A stretch of 64,000 nucleotides of DNA from Alkalicoccus daliensis (GCF_900103955.1 NZ_FNIL01000002.1:305384-369383), one strand, 5' to 3'. Positions 8,481-16,481 are shown, counted from the first letter of the stretch. The notes: generated by a model not told the origin, from the letters alone. Translations and numbers: made by a program.

Positions 8481-8804
8481 TCAAACTATTTTGTGCGGAA
8501 GTATGGCGCTCTCTATAATGTCTCTAAGGGAGGCTGCTGCTGTATTATAAGAAACGTATTGTGATAAAAATTCCTGTGTATTTGTTTCGAAGTCGTGTTT
8601 GAAAAATTCTTGCTTTAAGATGCGTTGCAGAGAATCTGTTAAAAGGTATCCTTTATTAGAGGAATGTGTATTTTTGCCAGGCTTGCGTTTAAGAAGCAGG
8701 GAAACATAGTAGTCTTTTTCCACTTGAAATTCTTCCAAATTATATTCACCTGCTGTACTCTCAATAATTTCTCTGAAGTTCTCTTTCTCTTTATGTAAAT
8801 TCAT
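8481..8804 (-). pseudogene. abiEii: AbiEii-type toxin, internally deleted
   Basis: The start (MNLHKEKENFREII...EFQVEKDYYVSLLLK) is the N-terminus of AbiEii/AbiGii nucleotidyltransferase toxins, and the end (RILKQEFFKHDFETNTQEF...ASLRDIIESAIL) resembles the family C-terminal region. The catalytic middle is absent: only about 107 residues remain of a protein usually well over 200. The frame is still open across the deletion. The ATG at 8804 lies inside the end of the antitoxin gene with GGCGGGG upstream, the usual coupled arrangement. It should be unable to transfer nucleotides. Confidence in family is moderate to high. Confidence 0.75.
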
Positions 8805-9423
8805 CCATAATCCCCGCCTCATAAAATTTCACTTTCACTTCTGGTGAGTAGACATTTAAATAAGATTGTATCTTTTGCTTATTAAGGGGGATTTCCTTCA
8901 GATAATCCCTGATTTTTAACATTGCGGCATCGATCGGCTCTTCACTGACACGTTCAAAATCGTTTACCAGCTCAATGACTTGAAACAACTTGTAATTTTG
9001 CGCATTTACTGTTGCCTTCGGCTGTTTAATGATGACTCTTTTATTGTAAAAAGTGACTTCTCTTTTAGCAGAGGACGTATTGTTCGTTACAATTGTCGGG
9101 ATGCTTGCGGTTTGCGTAGTTAATCCCAACGCATTGGCGAAATTAATTCCTGTTTTATACCCAATGATTTCGCCGTTATCGTAAAGGTATTTTTTACTGA
9201 CGATTTTATCAACACTTAATTTCGGATGTTTCAGGAGAGCGTTTTTTCGAGGAATAAAATAAATTCCTTTTCCTACCTTAGTTAGGTAGCCATTATCTGA
9301 AAGTCTTTTGATGACCTGTCTGAACGTATTCGGATTCATCTGAAAATCTTCTTTTAAATCTTTTGTAAAGATGGGTTCGTTATAGCCATATTTCGTGACA
9401 ATGCGGTCGTAAATTTCCTTCAT
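8791..9423 (-). CDS. abiEi: AbiEi-type antitoxin (DUF6088-like)
   Basis: 210 residues, apparently intact. The N-terminal winged helix (IFTKDLKEDFQMNPNTFRQV then LSDNGYLTKVGKGIYFIPRK) is the DNA-binding domain of type IV AbiE antitoxins, followed by the C-terminal antitoxin domain (GYKTGINFANALGLTTQTAS, later REVTFYNKRVIIKQP). It normally represses its own promoter and counteracts AbiEii. The gene overlaps the start of the toxin remnant by 14 bp. The start has AGGAGGTG upstream. With the toxin deleted it is an orphan antitoxin and could still protect against incoming AbiE-like modules. Confidence 0.82.
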   Translation of the reverse strand: MKEIYDRIVTKYGYNEPIFTKDLKEDFQMNPNTFRQVIKRLSDNGYLTKVGKGIYFIPRKNALLKHPKLSVDKIVSKKYLYDNGEIIGYKTGINFANALGLTTQTASIPTIVTNNTSSAKREVTFYNKRVIIKQPKATVNAQNYKLFQVIELVNDFERVSEEPIDAAMLKIRDYLKEIPLNKQKIQSYLNVYSPEVKVKFYEAGIMDEFT

Positions 9424-9463
9424 TTAAAACACCTCCTATACGTATTGTAACATTAATTAATAA

Positions 9464-9796
9464 GTGGCACAAAAAATGTTACAAATGCTTTTTTATGTGT
9501 TCCTGTCAATCAATTATCATCATTCAAGCATTATGAATTTTGCTTTTGAGCAAAATGGAGAAGTGGCTCTTGGGGTTCCCTTTACCTCTTCAATGGGTGA
9601 AGAATCTAGTGAGCTGAATAGAGGAGAACCATTCATAGAAAGTGTTTCTGCAGATTCTACTGAACAAGACTATCCAGAGCTTGATCAAGAATACACCTTA
9701 ACTGTGGAGCCTTATTTCTATTTAGAGGAGGAGGAACCAAGAGAAGCTATAAATGAACCATATATTGAAGTGAGTGTTATATTTACCGACGAATAG
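9464..9796 (+). CDS. Hypothetical acidic protein, start uncertain
   Basis: An open frame of up to 110 codons. The C-terminal two thirds (ELNRGEPFIESVSADSTEQD, later PYFYLEEEEPREAINEPYIE) looks like real halophile-type acidic protein. The first 23 residues are hydrophobic without a ribosome binding site, so translation could begin at the ATG at 9533 or the gene may have lost its 5' end. Not recognised. It faces away from the AbiE genes. Confidence 0.4.
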   Translation: MAQKMLQMLFYVFLSINYHHSSIMNFAFEQNGEVALGVPFTSSMGEESSELNRGEPFIESVSADSTEQDYPELDQEYTLTVEPYFYLEEEEPREAINEPYIEVSVIFTDE

Positions 9797-10014
9797 TTTT
9801 GATTTTCGTGTTAAAGAAGAACAAAGGTCGGTCGTTTTCAGAAGGAGCCGAATGTCCGAGCGCCATCTCTGAGTTTCATTATCATAGTCCTATTTTTACT
9901 ATCGAAGGAAAATGCTATAGCGAATTCGAAAGTATAGAAATATGTAATACTTGATGTTTGTAGATACTGCGTATATACATTAAATATAAACAGTACTTTA
10001 AGGAGTTGAATCGG

Positions 10015-10296
10015 ATGGCGCAGATAAATAATAAAGTGAGTCATCGAGAAGCTAAACTTCAAAATTGGGGAAACAGCAAAGCAGTCCGGCTAACGAAAGA
10101 AATACTGGAGGAAGCCGGTTTTAATGAAACTGAAGATGTGGTTTTTAATGTTGAAGTGGAACACAATCGAATTTCTTTAGTGCCAAAAAGTAAATTGACC
10201 CCGTTTCAAAAGTTGTTTGAGGGATACACTGGCGGAAAACCCGAGCTAAAAGCTTATTGGGATGAAGCAGAACCAGTCGGCAAAGAAGATTGGTAA
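10015..10296 (+). CDS. mazE: MazE-type antitoxin (AbrB/SpoVT fold)
   Basis: 93 residues. LQNWGNSKAVRLTKEILEEAGF is the swapped-hairpin AbrB DNA-binding signature of MazE. The C-terminal part (TPFQKLFEGYTGGKPELKAYWDE) is the extended toxin-binding tail of the PemI/ChpAI type. The ATG at 10015 is preceded by AAGGAG at 9-base spacing; a TTG at 10006 is possible but poorer. mazF follows after 83 bp but is broken, so this antitoxin is probably an orphan that still binds its promoter. Confidence 0.88.
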   Translation: MAQINNKVSHREAKLQNWGNSKAVRLTKEILEEAGFNETEDVVFNVEVEHNRISLVPKSKLTPFQKLFEGYTGGKPELKAYWDEAEPVGKEDW

Positions 10297-10379
10297 TTTG
10301 CTAATTGGATAAAAATTGATCTGCCTGTACATCATCCTGCGTGGAAAAGTACAGGCATTCATTAATTGGAGGAGATACA

Positions 10380-10729
10380 GTGACCAGATTTTTTAAAGCA
10401 GGTGACATCATAAAGATCGATATGTCTCCCGCATCAGGGCACGAACAACAAGGATACCGACCAGCTATCGTTGTTTCAGAAGAAAATGTACATAAACAGA
10501 CAGATTTAATTTGGGCCCTGCCCATCACAAATACTTATAGCCGATAAATGGCAGAACCAAGAATAATAAGACGAGCGGACAAATTATTCAAACAACAAGG
10601 TATGTACTGTGTGAAAAGATAAAAGCGATTGACCCCCTGGCTAAAAGAGCCAAATTCACAGATGAAGCTAAGAGAGACCTGATAGAAAAGTGCAAGGCTA
10701 TAATTGGTGCAATTACTTATATAGGGTAA
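10380..10729 (+). pseudogene. mazF: MazF-type mRNA interferase, frameshifted
   Basis: GTG start behind GGAGGAG (10368-10374). The first frame reads TRFFKAGDIIKIDMSPASGH, EQQGYRPAIVVS and IWALPITNT, the N-terminal half of MazF/PemK, and stops at TAA 10545-10547. The C-terminal half continues in another frame (SGQIIQTTRYVLCEKIKAID, then PLAKRAKF and a helix ending AIIGAITYIG) to TAA 10727-10729. The junction region around 10545-10585 is scrambled, so one or more indels have destroyed the reading frame. The toxin is expected to be inactive beside an intact MazE. Confidence 0.85.
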
Positions 10730-10836
10730 ATCAATCAGAGACCAATCATAGTGCTTGGTCTTTTTAGTGCAAAAGGCAACCGTCCCGTTTCACGCTGGTC
10801 CGTGAAATGTTCCTTTAATAAGAGTCAGTTATAAAG

Positions 10837-10935
10837 ATGAGACTATTAATAAGTTTATTCGTTGTTATCTTTACAGGGGTTTTACTATATGTAAATAGAC
10901 CCCCTAAACCCACGAATGAGAGCACAGCCTGGTAA
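10837..10935 (+). CDS. Possible 32-residue membrane peptide
   Basis: The frame encodes one hydrophobic helix (LLISLFVVIFTGVLLYV) and a short polar tail ending NESTAW. No clear ribosome binding site precedes the ATG, so this is only a candidate. A hairpin terminator follows at 10964. Several other single-helix peptides are encoded nearby. Confidence 0.25.
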   Translation: MRLLISLFVVIFTGVLLYVNRPPKPTNESTAW

Positions 10936-10963
10936 ATTTATGATAATAGTAACAAAATAAGAA

Positions 10964-11005
10964 AACGGCAGTACAAGGATTAAACCCTGCGCTGCCGCTT
11001 TTTTC
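10964..11005. terminator. Hairpin terminator
   Basis: CGGCAG (10966-10971) with CTGCCG (10992-10997), additional inner pairing, then CTTTTTT. It separates the rightward mazEF remnant region from the leftward HigBA-like genes. Confidence 0.65.
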
Positions 11006-11067
11006 TTGTGGGGAAACTATATTAAACTGCTGACGAAGAAAGGCTTTTATGTTTATTAAAGAATGAA

Positions 11068-11385
11068 TCAATTTTTTACTTTTTCAGGCTTGTCCCTGTA
11101 TTCGGGAGTGATGACTGATAATTCACCTAAAGCGTAGAATATTTTATTATAAGTATCCGAAGTGGCATTAGCGTCGCCTGATTCTACCTTGGAAAGAGTA
11201 GATTGTGTGATATTACTGCCATTTTTACGGATTTCAACGATCAATTCCTGCTGAGTCAGACCAAGTTCGATTCTTCTTTTAAGAATCTTTTTTCCCATTA
11301 GCACAGAAAAGCTGTTTAAATGTTTTTCAGTCCCTGGCACTTGCTTTAACATCTGCATAACATCGTCGAAATTTTTCCTGGTCAT
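11068..11385 (-). CDS. HigA-like XRE antitoxin
   Basis: About 105 residues. The helix-turn-helix is well formed: LKRRIELGLTQQELIVEIRK, then SNITQSTLSKVESGDANATS, followed by IFYALGELSV. The start at 11385 (MTRKNFDDVMQM) has AAAGGAGAT at ideal spacing; a longer frame back to 11415 lacks this. The gene overlaps the 3' end of the toxin-like gene by 59 bp, the toxin-first order typical of HigBA. It is apparently intact and may bind the inverted repeat at 11841-11889. Confidence 0.8.
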   Translation of the reverse strand: MTRKNFDDVMQMLKQVPGTEKHLNSFSVLMGKKILKRRIELGLTQQELIVEIRKNGSNITQSTLSKVESGDANATSDTYNKIFYALGELSVITPEYRDKPEKVKN

Positions 11386-11834
11386 TTGAATCATCTCCTT
11401 TTTGCTGTGATTCAAAAAAATTCCTCATCATCTTTTCACTTTTTATTACTGCAGCTTCAAACTCTTGAGAGAAAGTATACTTTTTAATAACAGCCTGCGT
11501 AAAATATAAATATTGGTTAAATTCATCCTCTTTATAAAAGAAAATTGCTCTAAATGCACCTGTCGCAGGCCAGTTAACTCTGAGTTCAAGTAATGGTGGG
11601 TGGTCATCAAGCTCTTTCACAAATTCTGCTAATGTAATTATATGTCCCTCTATGGATTCCCCTATTAAATTCCTTAGACGTTTAGGGGGAACTCCAATTT
11701 CTTCCATGTAATTAAATGCCTGCGTGATTCGATGCGATAACTCTCTGTAGTTTTCGTCTTCATAAGCAGTTATTGCTATCTACCATTGGCTGATTACCAT
11801 TTTCATCTTCAAGAAATTCTATTACGATTGTCAT
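11327..11834 (-). pseudogene. HigB/Gp49-like toxin gene with a frameshift near its start
   Basis: The main frame (from about 11780 to 11327) carries a RelE/HigB Gp49-type toxin: LLELRVNWPATGAFRAIFFY, then YLYFTQAVIKKYTFSQEFEA and IKSEKMMRNFF. It has no start with a ribosome binding site. Upstream, an ATG at 11834 begins the expected N-terminus (MTIVIEFLEDENGNQPMVD) but stops at 11760-11762. Joining the two frames near 11770-11780 gives one continuous protein (then ENYRELSHRITQAFNYMEEI). A one-base indel therefore probably inactivates the toxin. Internal initiation at 11707 is an alternative. Confidence 0.65.
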
Positions 11835-11840
11835 GGAAAT

Positions 11841-11889
11841 ATATCATACAAGATATAAATATTCAATCAATTTATATCCTATATGATAT
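11841..11889. promoter_or_regulatory. Long inverted repeat upstream of the HigBA-like operon
   Basis: Two 20-base arms (11841-11860 and 11870-11889) pair with only two mismatches across a 9-base spacer. The arms begin ATATCATA and end GATATAAAT. It lies 7 bp upstream of the toxin start codon and fits an autoregulatory operator for the HigA-like antitoxin. Confidence 0.6.
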
Positions 11890-12151
11890 AAACACCCCAC
11901 TTACTTAGAAATATATTCTGTTCAATCTATCTATATTACAGAACGTTTGTTCCTGTTTCATCAATTATAAATAGAATGATTTAATAATCCTGATTGCAAA
12001 AGGTTATTCTCAAAGAGTCTTATGTAAAACTATTCCTATGATAATTTTTAAAAGGGCAATACGATTTATGATACACTCTATTTATCAAAAATTACCAACA
12101 ACAGAGCAATCCTATAAATATAAAATTTAAAGAGAATAGGGGGAGTTTCAT

Positions 12152-12700
12152 TTGTTAGATAGAAAAAAATTATTCATAATTTTTCTCGGAATTTTCGTCA
12201 CAGGTTATGGAACTTTGGCAATTATTGAAACTTTAAATATGAATTTTGATACTGTAGAAGAAGCATTCGAAGATTTTCTAATGGAAGAGCACGAGAGTGA
12301 GGCGCTTGCGTCCAGTGCTGCTAATAACAGCTCATATTATGAAGACGACAAATACACTTTTGTCGCTTATGAGGTAAATAATAAGATTGCTGTAGTGCAC
12401 TTTGAGGAAGGAATTTTCGGATGGAGCTGGAGAGGTGTCTCCCGGTATGACAGCGAAGTCAGATCTTCTTTAAATTCGAGTATCTGGCAGTCCGAGGATG
12501 AAATTACAATACATGGAGTCATTCCCGACACAATATCAAATAAAGTAGTGAAAGTGAAGGCAGGGAATGAAGAGGCAGAAATATTGGAGCTGGATGATAA
12601 TTTGCGCGTGTATATTTTGCATATAAATGAGGGGACAGAAGAATCAGAAAATATTCAGGTGCGCTTTTTTGATGAAAATGGAGAAGAAATTCAATTATAG
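12152..12700 (+). CDS. Hypothetical membrane-anchored extracytoplasmic protein
   Basis: 182 residues from a TTG start behind AGGGGGAG. A basic start and one N-terminal helix (KLFIIFLGIFVTGYGTLAII) anchor a long acidic domain rich in beta-like segments (YTFVAYEVNNKIAVVHFEEG, later VYILHINEGTEESENIQVRF). This looks like a small surface-exposed sensor or regulatory domain, but I do not recognise a family. There is no lipobox Cys. It appears monocistronic. Confidence 0.6.
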   Translation: MLDRKKLFIIFLGIFVTGYGTLAIIETLNMNFDTVEEAFEDFLMEEHESEALASSAANNSSYYEDDKYTFVAYEVNNKIAVVHFEEGIFGWSWRGVSRYDSEVRSSLNSSIWQSEDEITIHGVIPDTISNKVVKVKAGNEEAEILELDDNLRVYILHINEGTEESENIQVRFFDENGEEIQL

Positions 12701-12947
12701 GGGCGTCAGAATTTAAACTTCTCTGAATTTTTGTTTTAATTTCGTACAAAAACTTAAGCCTTATAGAAGAAAGCAGATTGCGGTTTTAAACAGTCTGAAA
12801 CTTAAAAGTATTCAAATTTCTACTAATTAATGTAAAATTTTAGTTGACTATTACCATTGTACAAATTAAGATAATCTTAACTATTGGAGAAGATAAATAT
12901 TTGTAATTCTTCACTATACATAAATTATTCGAGGAGGAAGTGCAGCA

Positions 12948-13052
12948 GTGAGTAGGAGCTTAAAAAGAGTACTTATTACAATTTGTATAATTTTTATTGT
13001 TTTTGTTCTGATCGGAGTGGTCTCGATTTACAGCATTCCTTCAAGTTCATAA
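12948..13052 (+). CDS. 34-residue single-helix membrane peptide
   Basis: GTG start with GAGGAGGAAG (12931-12940) upstream. The product is a short basic start followed by one helix (VLITICIIFIVFVLIGVVSI) and a short polar end. A perfect terminator follows 10 bp after the stop, which supports a real one-gene transcript. Function unknown. Confidence 0.6.
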   Translation: MSRSLKRVLITICIIFIVFVLIGVVSIYSIPSSS

Positions 13053-13061
13053 GATTTATTG

Positions 13062-13100
13062 AGCAAAACTTTTTAACGTGGATAAGTTTTGCTTTTTTTA
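13062..13100 (+). terminator. Terminator of the 34-residue peptide gene
   Basis: AGCAAAACTT (13062-13071) and AAGTTTTGCT (13084-13093) form a perfect 10-bp stem, followed by TTTTTT. Confidence 0.85.
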
Positions 13101-13215
13101 TATACTATATGTTTAGTAGGACAATTTTTTAAATAGTTGTCTAAAACTCATGAAACTAAAAAGATCGCATAGTGGTCATTAAATCCTTGGAGGATAAATA
13201 TGGGAGAGTCATCGA

Positions 13216-13392
13216 ATGAAATATAAATTACTTTTCATGGTCGTGCTTGTCTCTGTACTGGGAAGTTCTCTTGTTAGTGGAATAGATATAATAGACTTTA
13301 GAATGAAATCCATTATATATATTGTTGCAATGATATCTTTAATTATTGTAGGTTTTATTAGTGTTCGTAAAAATAAACTAACAGGAATTTGA
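13216..13392 (+). CDS. 58-residue two-helix membrane protein
   Basis: The product has an N-terminal hydrophobic segment (LLFMVVLVSVLGSSLVSG) and a second helix (IIYIVAMISLIIVGFISV), ending in a basic tail. GGGAGAG (13202-13207) is its probable ribosome binding site. A second ATG at 13200, behind GGAGGATAAAT, opens an 8-codon ORF that ends inside this gene, so a coupled leader peptide is possible. Not recognised. Confidence 0.5.
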   Translation: MKYKLLFMVVLVSVLGSSLVSGIDIIDFRMKSIIYIVAMISLIIVGFISVRKNKLTGI

Positions 13393-13424
13393 AAATATTT
13401 TCCAGTTTTTTCTTTGATATTTTG

Positions 13425-13649
13425 TTATGGCAGTAAATCTAATTCTTTCCTCATATCATCGAAGGAAAAGTCACTGGGATTGGATTCTTACTCTTTTATC
13501 GCCAGCGTATAAAGTTCTAAATCGATATTATTTTCAATATGTTCTAAAACAATAGCACGAAATAATTCAGATCCGCTCATATTATTACTTTTGGCAAATT
13601 CTTTAAATAACTTTTCTTCCTCCTCAGGTAACCATAATATTACTGACAA
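13425..13649 (-). pseudogene. RelB/DUF6290-like antitoxin with an in-frame TAA
   Basis: TTG start with AAAGGAGGAG upstream. The frame reads ILWLPEEEEKLFKEFAKSNN, then SGSELFRAIVLEHIENNIDL and ELYTLAIKE, a ribbon-helix-helix antitoxin of the DUF6290 type. A TAA (13488-13490) stops it at 53 residues. The same frame then continues ESNPSDFSFDDMRKELDLL to TAA 13425-13427, exactly the C-terminal element expected of the family. The RHH domain would still be made. No RelE partner is present downstream. Confidence 0.65.
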
Positions 13650-13781
13650 TTACTTCTCCTCCTTTCAAACATGAACTCTCTGCTGTATTTCCTTAAAAAA
13701 ATAAATTACCGGATGTATATCATGCAGATGATGGGAGACCACTGCAGTTCCTACTTTTCTAAAGGTTGAAATTAAATTCGC

Positions 13782-14550
13782 CTACTTGTTTAATATAATT
13801 TCAACTAACTTACTTTCTCCCCAAAAATATGGAACGTATACTTTATCAAATGAAGATACTTTATTTCTTTCTCTTCTTAATAATAATTCCTTGAAGTTAT
13901 TTATATCTGCTTCATCAGCCATAAATGAATAAATGTATAAATTCATTTCTTTGAATTGTTTGTACGTAATAGATTTTTTTTGCTTTTTCCTCATACATTT
14001 CTAACATCATATTAGGAATATTACCAGTCCATTGAGCAGGCGGAATCACCCATTGTACAATTCCTTTGCTATCCAGTTTATATTGATAGTGTGAATATGC
14101 AGTTAGATATATTAGTTCTTTATCTTTAAAATTACACAATTGCTCAATAGAAGTTAAAGGGATTGCTTTGTTGTTACTATTCACATAAGGATTATCCTCT
14201 AATAAATCATCAAATATAAAATTAATTTGCGTCTTATTTTGACGATTTAAATGTTTTTTATTGTGGCCAGCTGGATAAGACGTACATTGAGTCATCTTTA
14301 GAAAATTTAAAAAAGGCTTCCCGATAAGATTCCCGAAAATTATATTTTCATGAAATTCTGCAGTAACTACCTCTACACCAATATCATTAACATTATCCTG
14401 TATATCGGGTCTGTCACTATTTTTAGCGTGCGCATACTTTTCAAAATCGTATGATTTTAGTGTTTCTAAAGCATTTAGTTCAAGAGCATCATTCTGAAAG
14501 TTAAACACTGTATCACCTGCCTGCCTTGGAATACAAAAAATTCCCGACAC
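13782..14550 (-). pseudogene. Unidentified gene split at an 8-T homopolymer
   Basis: Two leftward frames (14550-13915 and 13994-13782) overlap and together give one protein of about 250 residues. The join falls at the run of eight Ts at 13974-13981, where a one-base slip restores a single frame (MLEMYEEKA joined to KKSITYKQFKEMNLYIYSFM). The N-terminal part has RPDIQDNVNDIGVEVVTAEF, which has the spacing of a PD-(D/E)xK nuclease core; this is only a suggestion. The slip may be a sequencing error, a mutation or a phase-variable switch. Confidence 0.5.
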
Positions 14551-14755
14551 TGAAATTCAATTTATAAATACAGGACAATTTTAGCATATTGTTAAAAAGA
14601 AAAACTTTTTTGCAAACGCTTGAAATCGAGTCTGTGTATTTCATCCCTAAAACTTCAATTCTTCCGTACACGAAAGCTAGTGCAGGGGAGCTGACTTATC
14701 TTAGAGCTATGTAAAAGCATAGGCATATATATTAATTGGAAGTAAAGTTTCAATG

Positions 14756-14804
14756 CAAAAAACACCGGATACCGAAAGAAGGCTCTCTTTCCGGTACCCG
14801 GTGT
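14756..14804 (-). terminator. Terminator for the leftward 60-residue protein gene
   Basis: A long near-perfect stem (ACACCGG...CCGGTGT outer arms, inner ACCG/CGGT and GAAAG/CTTTC) followed on the minus strand by a run of six Ts. Confidence 0.75.
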
Positions 14805-14808
14805 GCAG

Positions 14809-14991
14809 TTAAAGTTCTTTTTTCTCTGTTGTTTCTACCTCTTCAGGCGGGTCCCGATGATTTCTCGATCGAAGCATACCTGTTCCTTTGAGGAAAATAG
14901 TCATCGCGGCAAGGGAAACAGCAGACAGCATCAACACGCTCAGCGTAACAACGGATATTTCCCAATAAGCAGAGGAAAGGACGGTAGTCAT
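14809..14991 (-). CDS. Small single-helix membrane protein
   Basis: 60 residues. One long hydrophobic segment (VVTLSVLMLSAVSLAAMTIF) is followed by a charged tail (SRNHRDPPEEVETTEKKEL). AAGGATGTGA lies upstream of the ATG and a strong terminator lies directly after the stop, so this looks like a complete one-gene unit. Function unknown. Confidence 0.55.
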   Translation of the reverse strand: MTTVLSSAYWEISVVTLSVLMLSAVSLAAMTIFLKGTGMLRSRNHRDPPEEVETTEKKEL

Positions 14992-15267
14992 AAGATCACA
15001 TCCTTGATTTTCATTCGCGTGGATGAAAATATGCGTCTTTCTTTATCTATTCCCTGAAAAAGCCAGGACTAACCGCGGAGGTATCTACTTTTTTGAAAGA
15101 GTGAGATAACTTAAAAATTCTTATTAAACTCTGGAAATCCTGGTTGAAAAATGACCTCACATAATATGTACAAGTTTGTCCTGCCATATTTAGGGAACAA
15201 ATTTTATAAGAGAAGTATAGTTTTTTTAGTTGAATACTTTCAGCTTGATATAAGAAAGGAGTCAAAA

Positions 15268-15336
15268 ATGATACGCAATATTGTCTTTTATCTGATTATA
15301 ATTCTAATAATAATAGCTGTTTTTCAGTTCATATAA
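15268..15336 (+). CDS. 22-residue hydrophobic peptide
   Basis: ATG behind GAAAGGAGTC. The whole product is one helix (IVFYLIIILIIIAVFQF) with a short basic start. A longer frame back to 15151 has no ribosome binding site. It lies 48 bp upstream of the lipoprotein gene at 15384 and may be co-transcribed. Peptides of this kind can be small membrane regulators or type I toxins; nothing here decides which. Confidence 0.45.
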   Translation: MIRNIVFYLIIILIIIAVFQFI

Positions 15337-15383
15337 GCTGCTCTTTTAAGATACTTAAAAATAATACCTGGGAGGTTTTTAAT

Positions 15384-16481
15384 ATTAAAAAATATGCAGC
15401 GTTTCCTTTTGCAGCAATGTTAATTTTTTCTGCCTGCGGCAATAATGATGAGCAGGATACCAATAACTCTCCGGAAAGTAATGAAGCAGAAGAGAATACA
15501 GCAGAAAACAATAGCGCCACAGAAGACGCTGAGGACGTGGATAATACGGCAGGCGGTGAAGAAGAGGGTAGCAGCAGTATCGGAAATAATGAGAACGAAA
15601 ATAATGTAAATGAGACGAATCAAGCAAATAATAATCAAAATACGAACAATGATATAAATGAAGAAAATGAAGCTGACAACAGTATTGCAAACAAAGAGAA
15701 TACAGAAGATGAGGAAGCAGACAGCGAAGACGAAGTGGAATACGCCCCGGAAGATGAAGGAGAAGAGCGGGAGGCTGTGACTGCGAAAGAAGATAATTAT
15801 ATGCAGGACGGCACGTTTACCGGCGGGGAAGTAACCGATGGAAAAAGTGTTGGTGCTATTGATCACGGCATTCATGAGGAGTATGAAAGACTTGTTCTTG
15901 ATATTTACGATGGCTCTTACCAAGAGCTTGAGGGGCCTGCAGATATACCGAATCACTTTGAAGTATCAAAAGAAGCATATCCGGAGCGTCTCGTATATAC
16001 ATTGAGCGGGATCCGCGGCCAGCCGGAGGAGATACCAGACCTTTCGAACATGAATTATTTTTACCACATGGATATCATTCCATTATTTGATGATGCCACA
16101 ATACAATTCGCTGTTTATTTGCAGGAGTCGATTGAATTTGAAGTATTCGAAATGCATGAGCCAGCGAAAATTGTTACGGACGTCCGGCCGGAAGAAGAGA
16201 TGCAGGAGTATAAAGCAGTGTATTCTCTAAGAACGGCTTCTATTCCACAGGATGGTGATATAGAGGATATCCAAAGACGGGAGTTTGAATTAGGAGAAAG
16301 AGATGCAGTTAATGTGCGGACTTTACACTCCGAGGACAAAACCTTAACAGTGGAAGAAGGATATTATCAAACGTTAGAAGAAGCGGAAGAGAGAAAAGCT
16401 GAACTGGAGAACGAGGAACTGGATTTTGAGCTTCACATTGAAGAGCGGGGGATGCATGGCCTCCCTGAGAATATTGAATAA
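15384..16481 (+). CDS. Acidic lipoprotein with long Asn/Glu-rich linker, ATT start
   Basis: About 365 residues. The lipobox FSAC follows a basic start (KKYAAFPFAAML). No ATG, GTG or TTG is available upstream of the signal peptide in this frame. GGGAGG (15370-15375) sits 8 bases before an ATT at 15384, which I take as the start; the ATG at 15417 would cut the signal peptide in half. After the Cys comes about 115 residues of Asn, Glu, Asp and Gln, an unfolded spacer, then a folded C-terminal domain (RLVLDIYDGSYQ, PERLVYTLSGIRG, KIVTDVRPEEE) with an AMIN-like repeat pattern, a cell-wall-binding inference only. It resembles the lipoprotein at 42527 in design. Confidence 0.7.
   Translation: MKKYAAFPFAAMLIFSACGNNDEQDTNNSPESNEAEENTAENNSATEDAEDVDNTAGGEEEGSSSIGNNENENNVNETNQANNNQNTNNDINEENEADNSIANKENTEDEEADSEDEVEYAPEDEGEEREAVTAKEDNYMQDGTFTGGEVTDGKSVGAIDHGIHEEYERLVLDIYDGSYQELEGPADIPNHFEVSKEAYPERLVYTLSGIRGQPEEIPDLSNMNYFYHMDIIPLFDDATIQFAVYLQESIEFEVFEMHEPAKIVTDVRPEEEMQEYKAVYSLRTASIPQDGDIEDIQRREFELGERDAVNVRTLHSEDKTLTVEEGYYQTLEEAEERKAELENEELDFELHIEERGMHGLPENIE

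Noticed and set aside
13062..13100. Operator-like palindrome
   Set aside because: It lies directly after a stop codon and ends in a T-run, so it is a terminator.
15420..15956. 178-codon minus-strand frame across the acidic lipoprotein
   Set aside because: The low-complexity Asn/Glu coding strand makes an open Ile/Phe-rich antisense frame by composition. The plus-strand lipoprotein has the lipobox and ribosome site.
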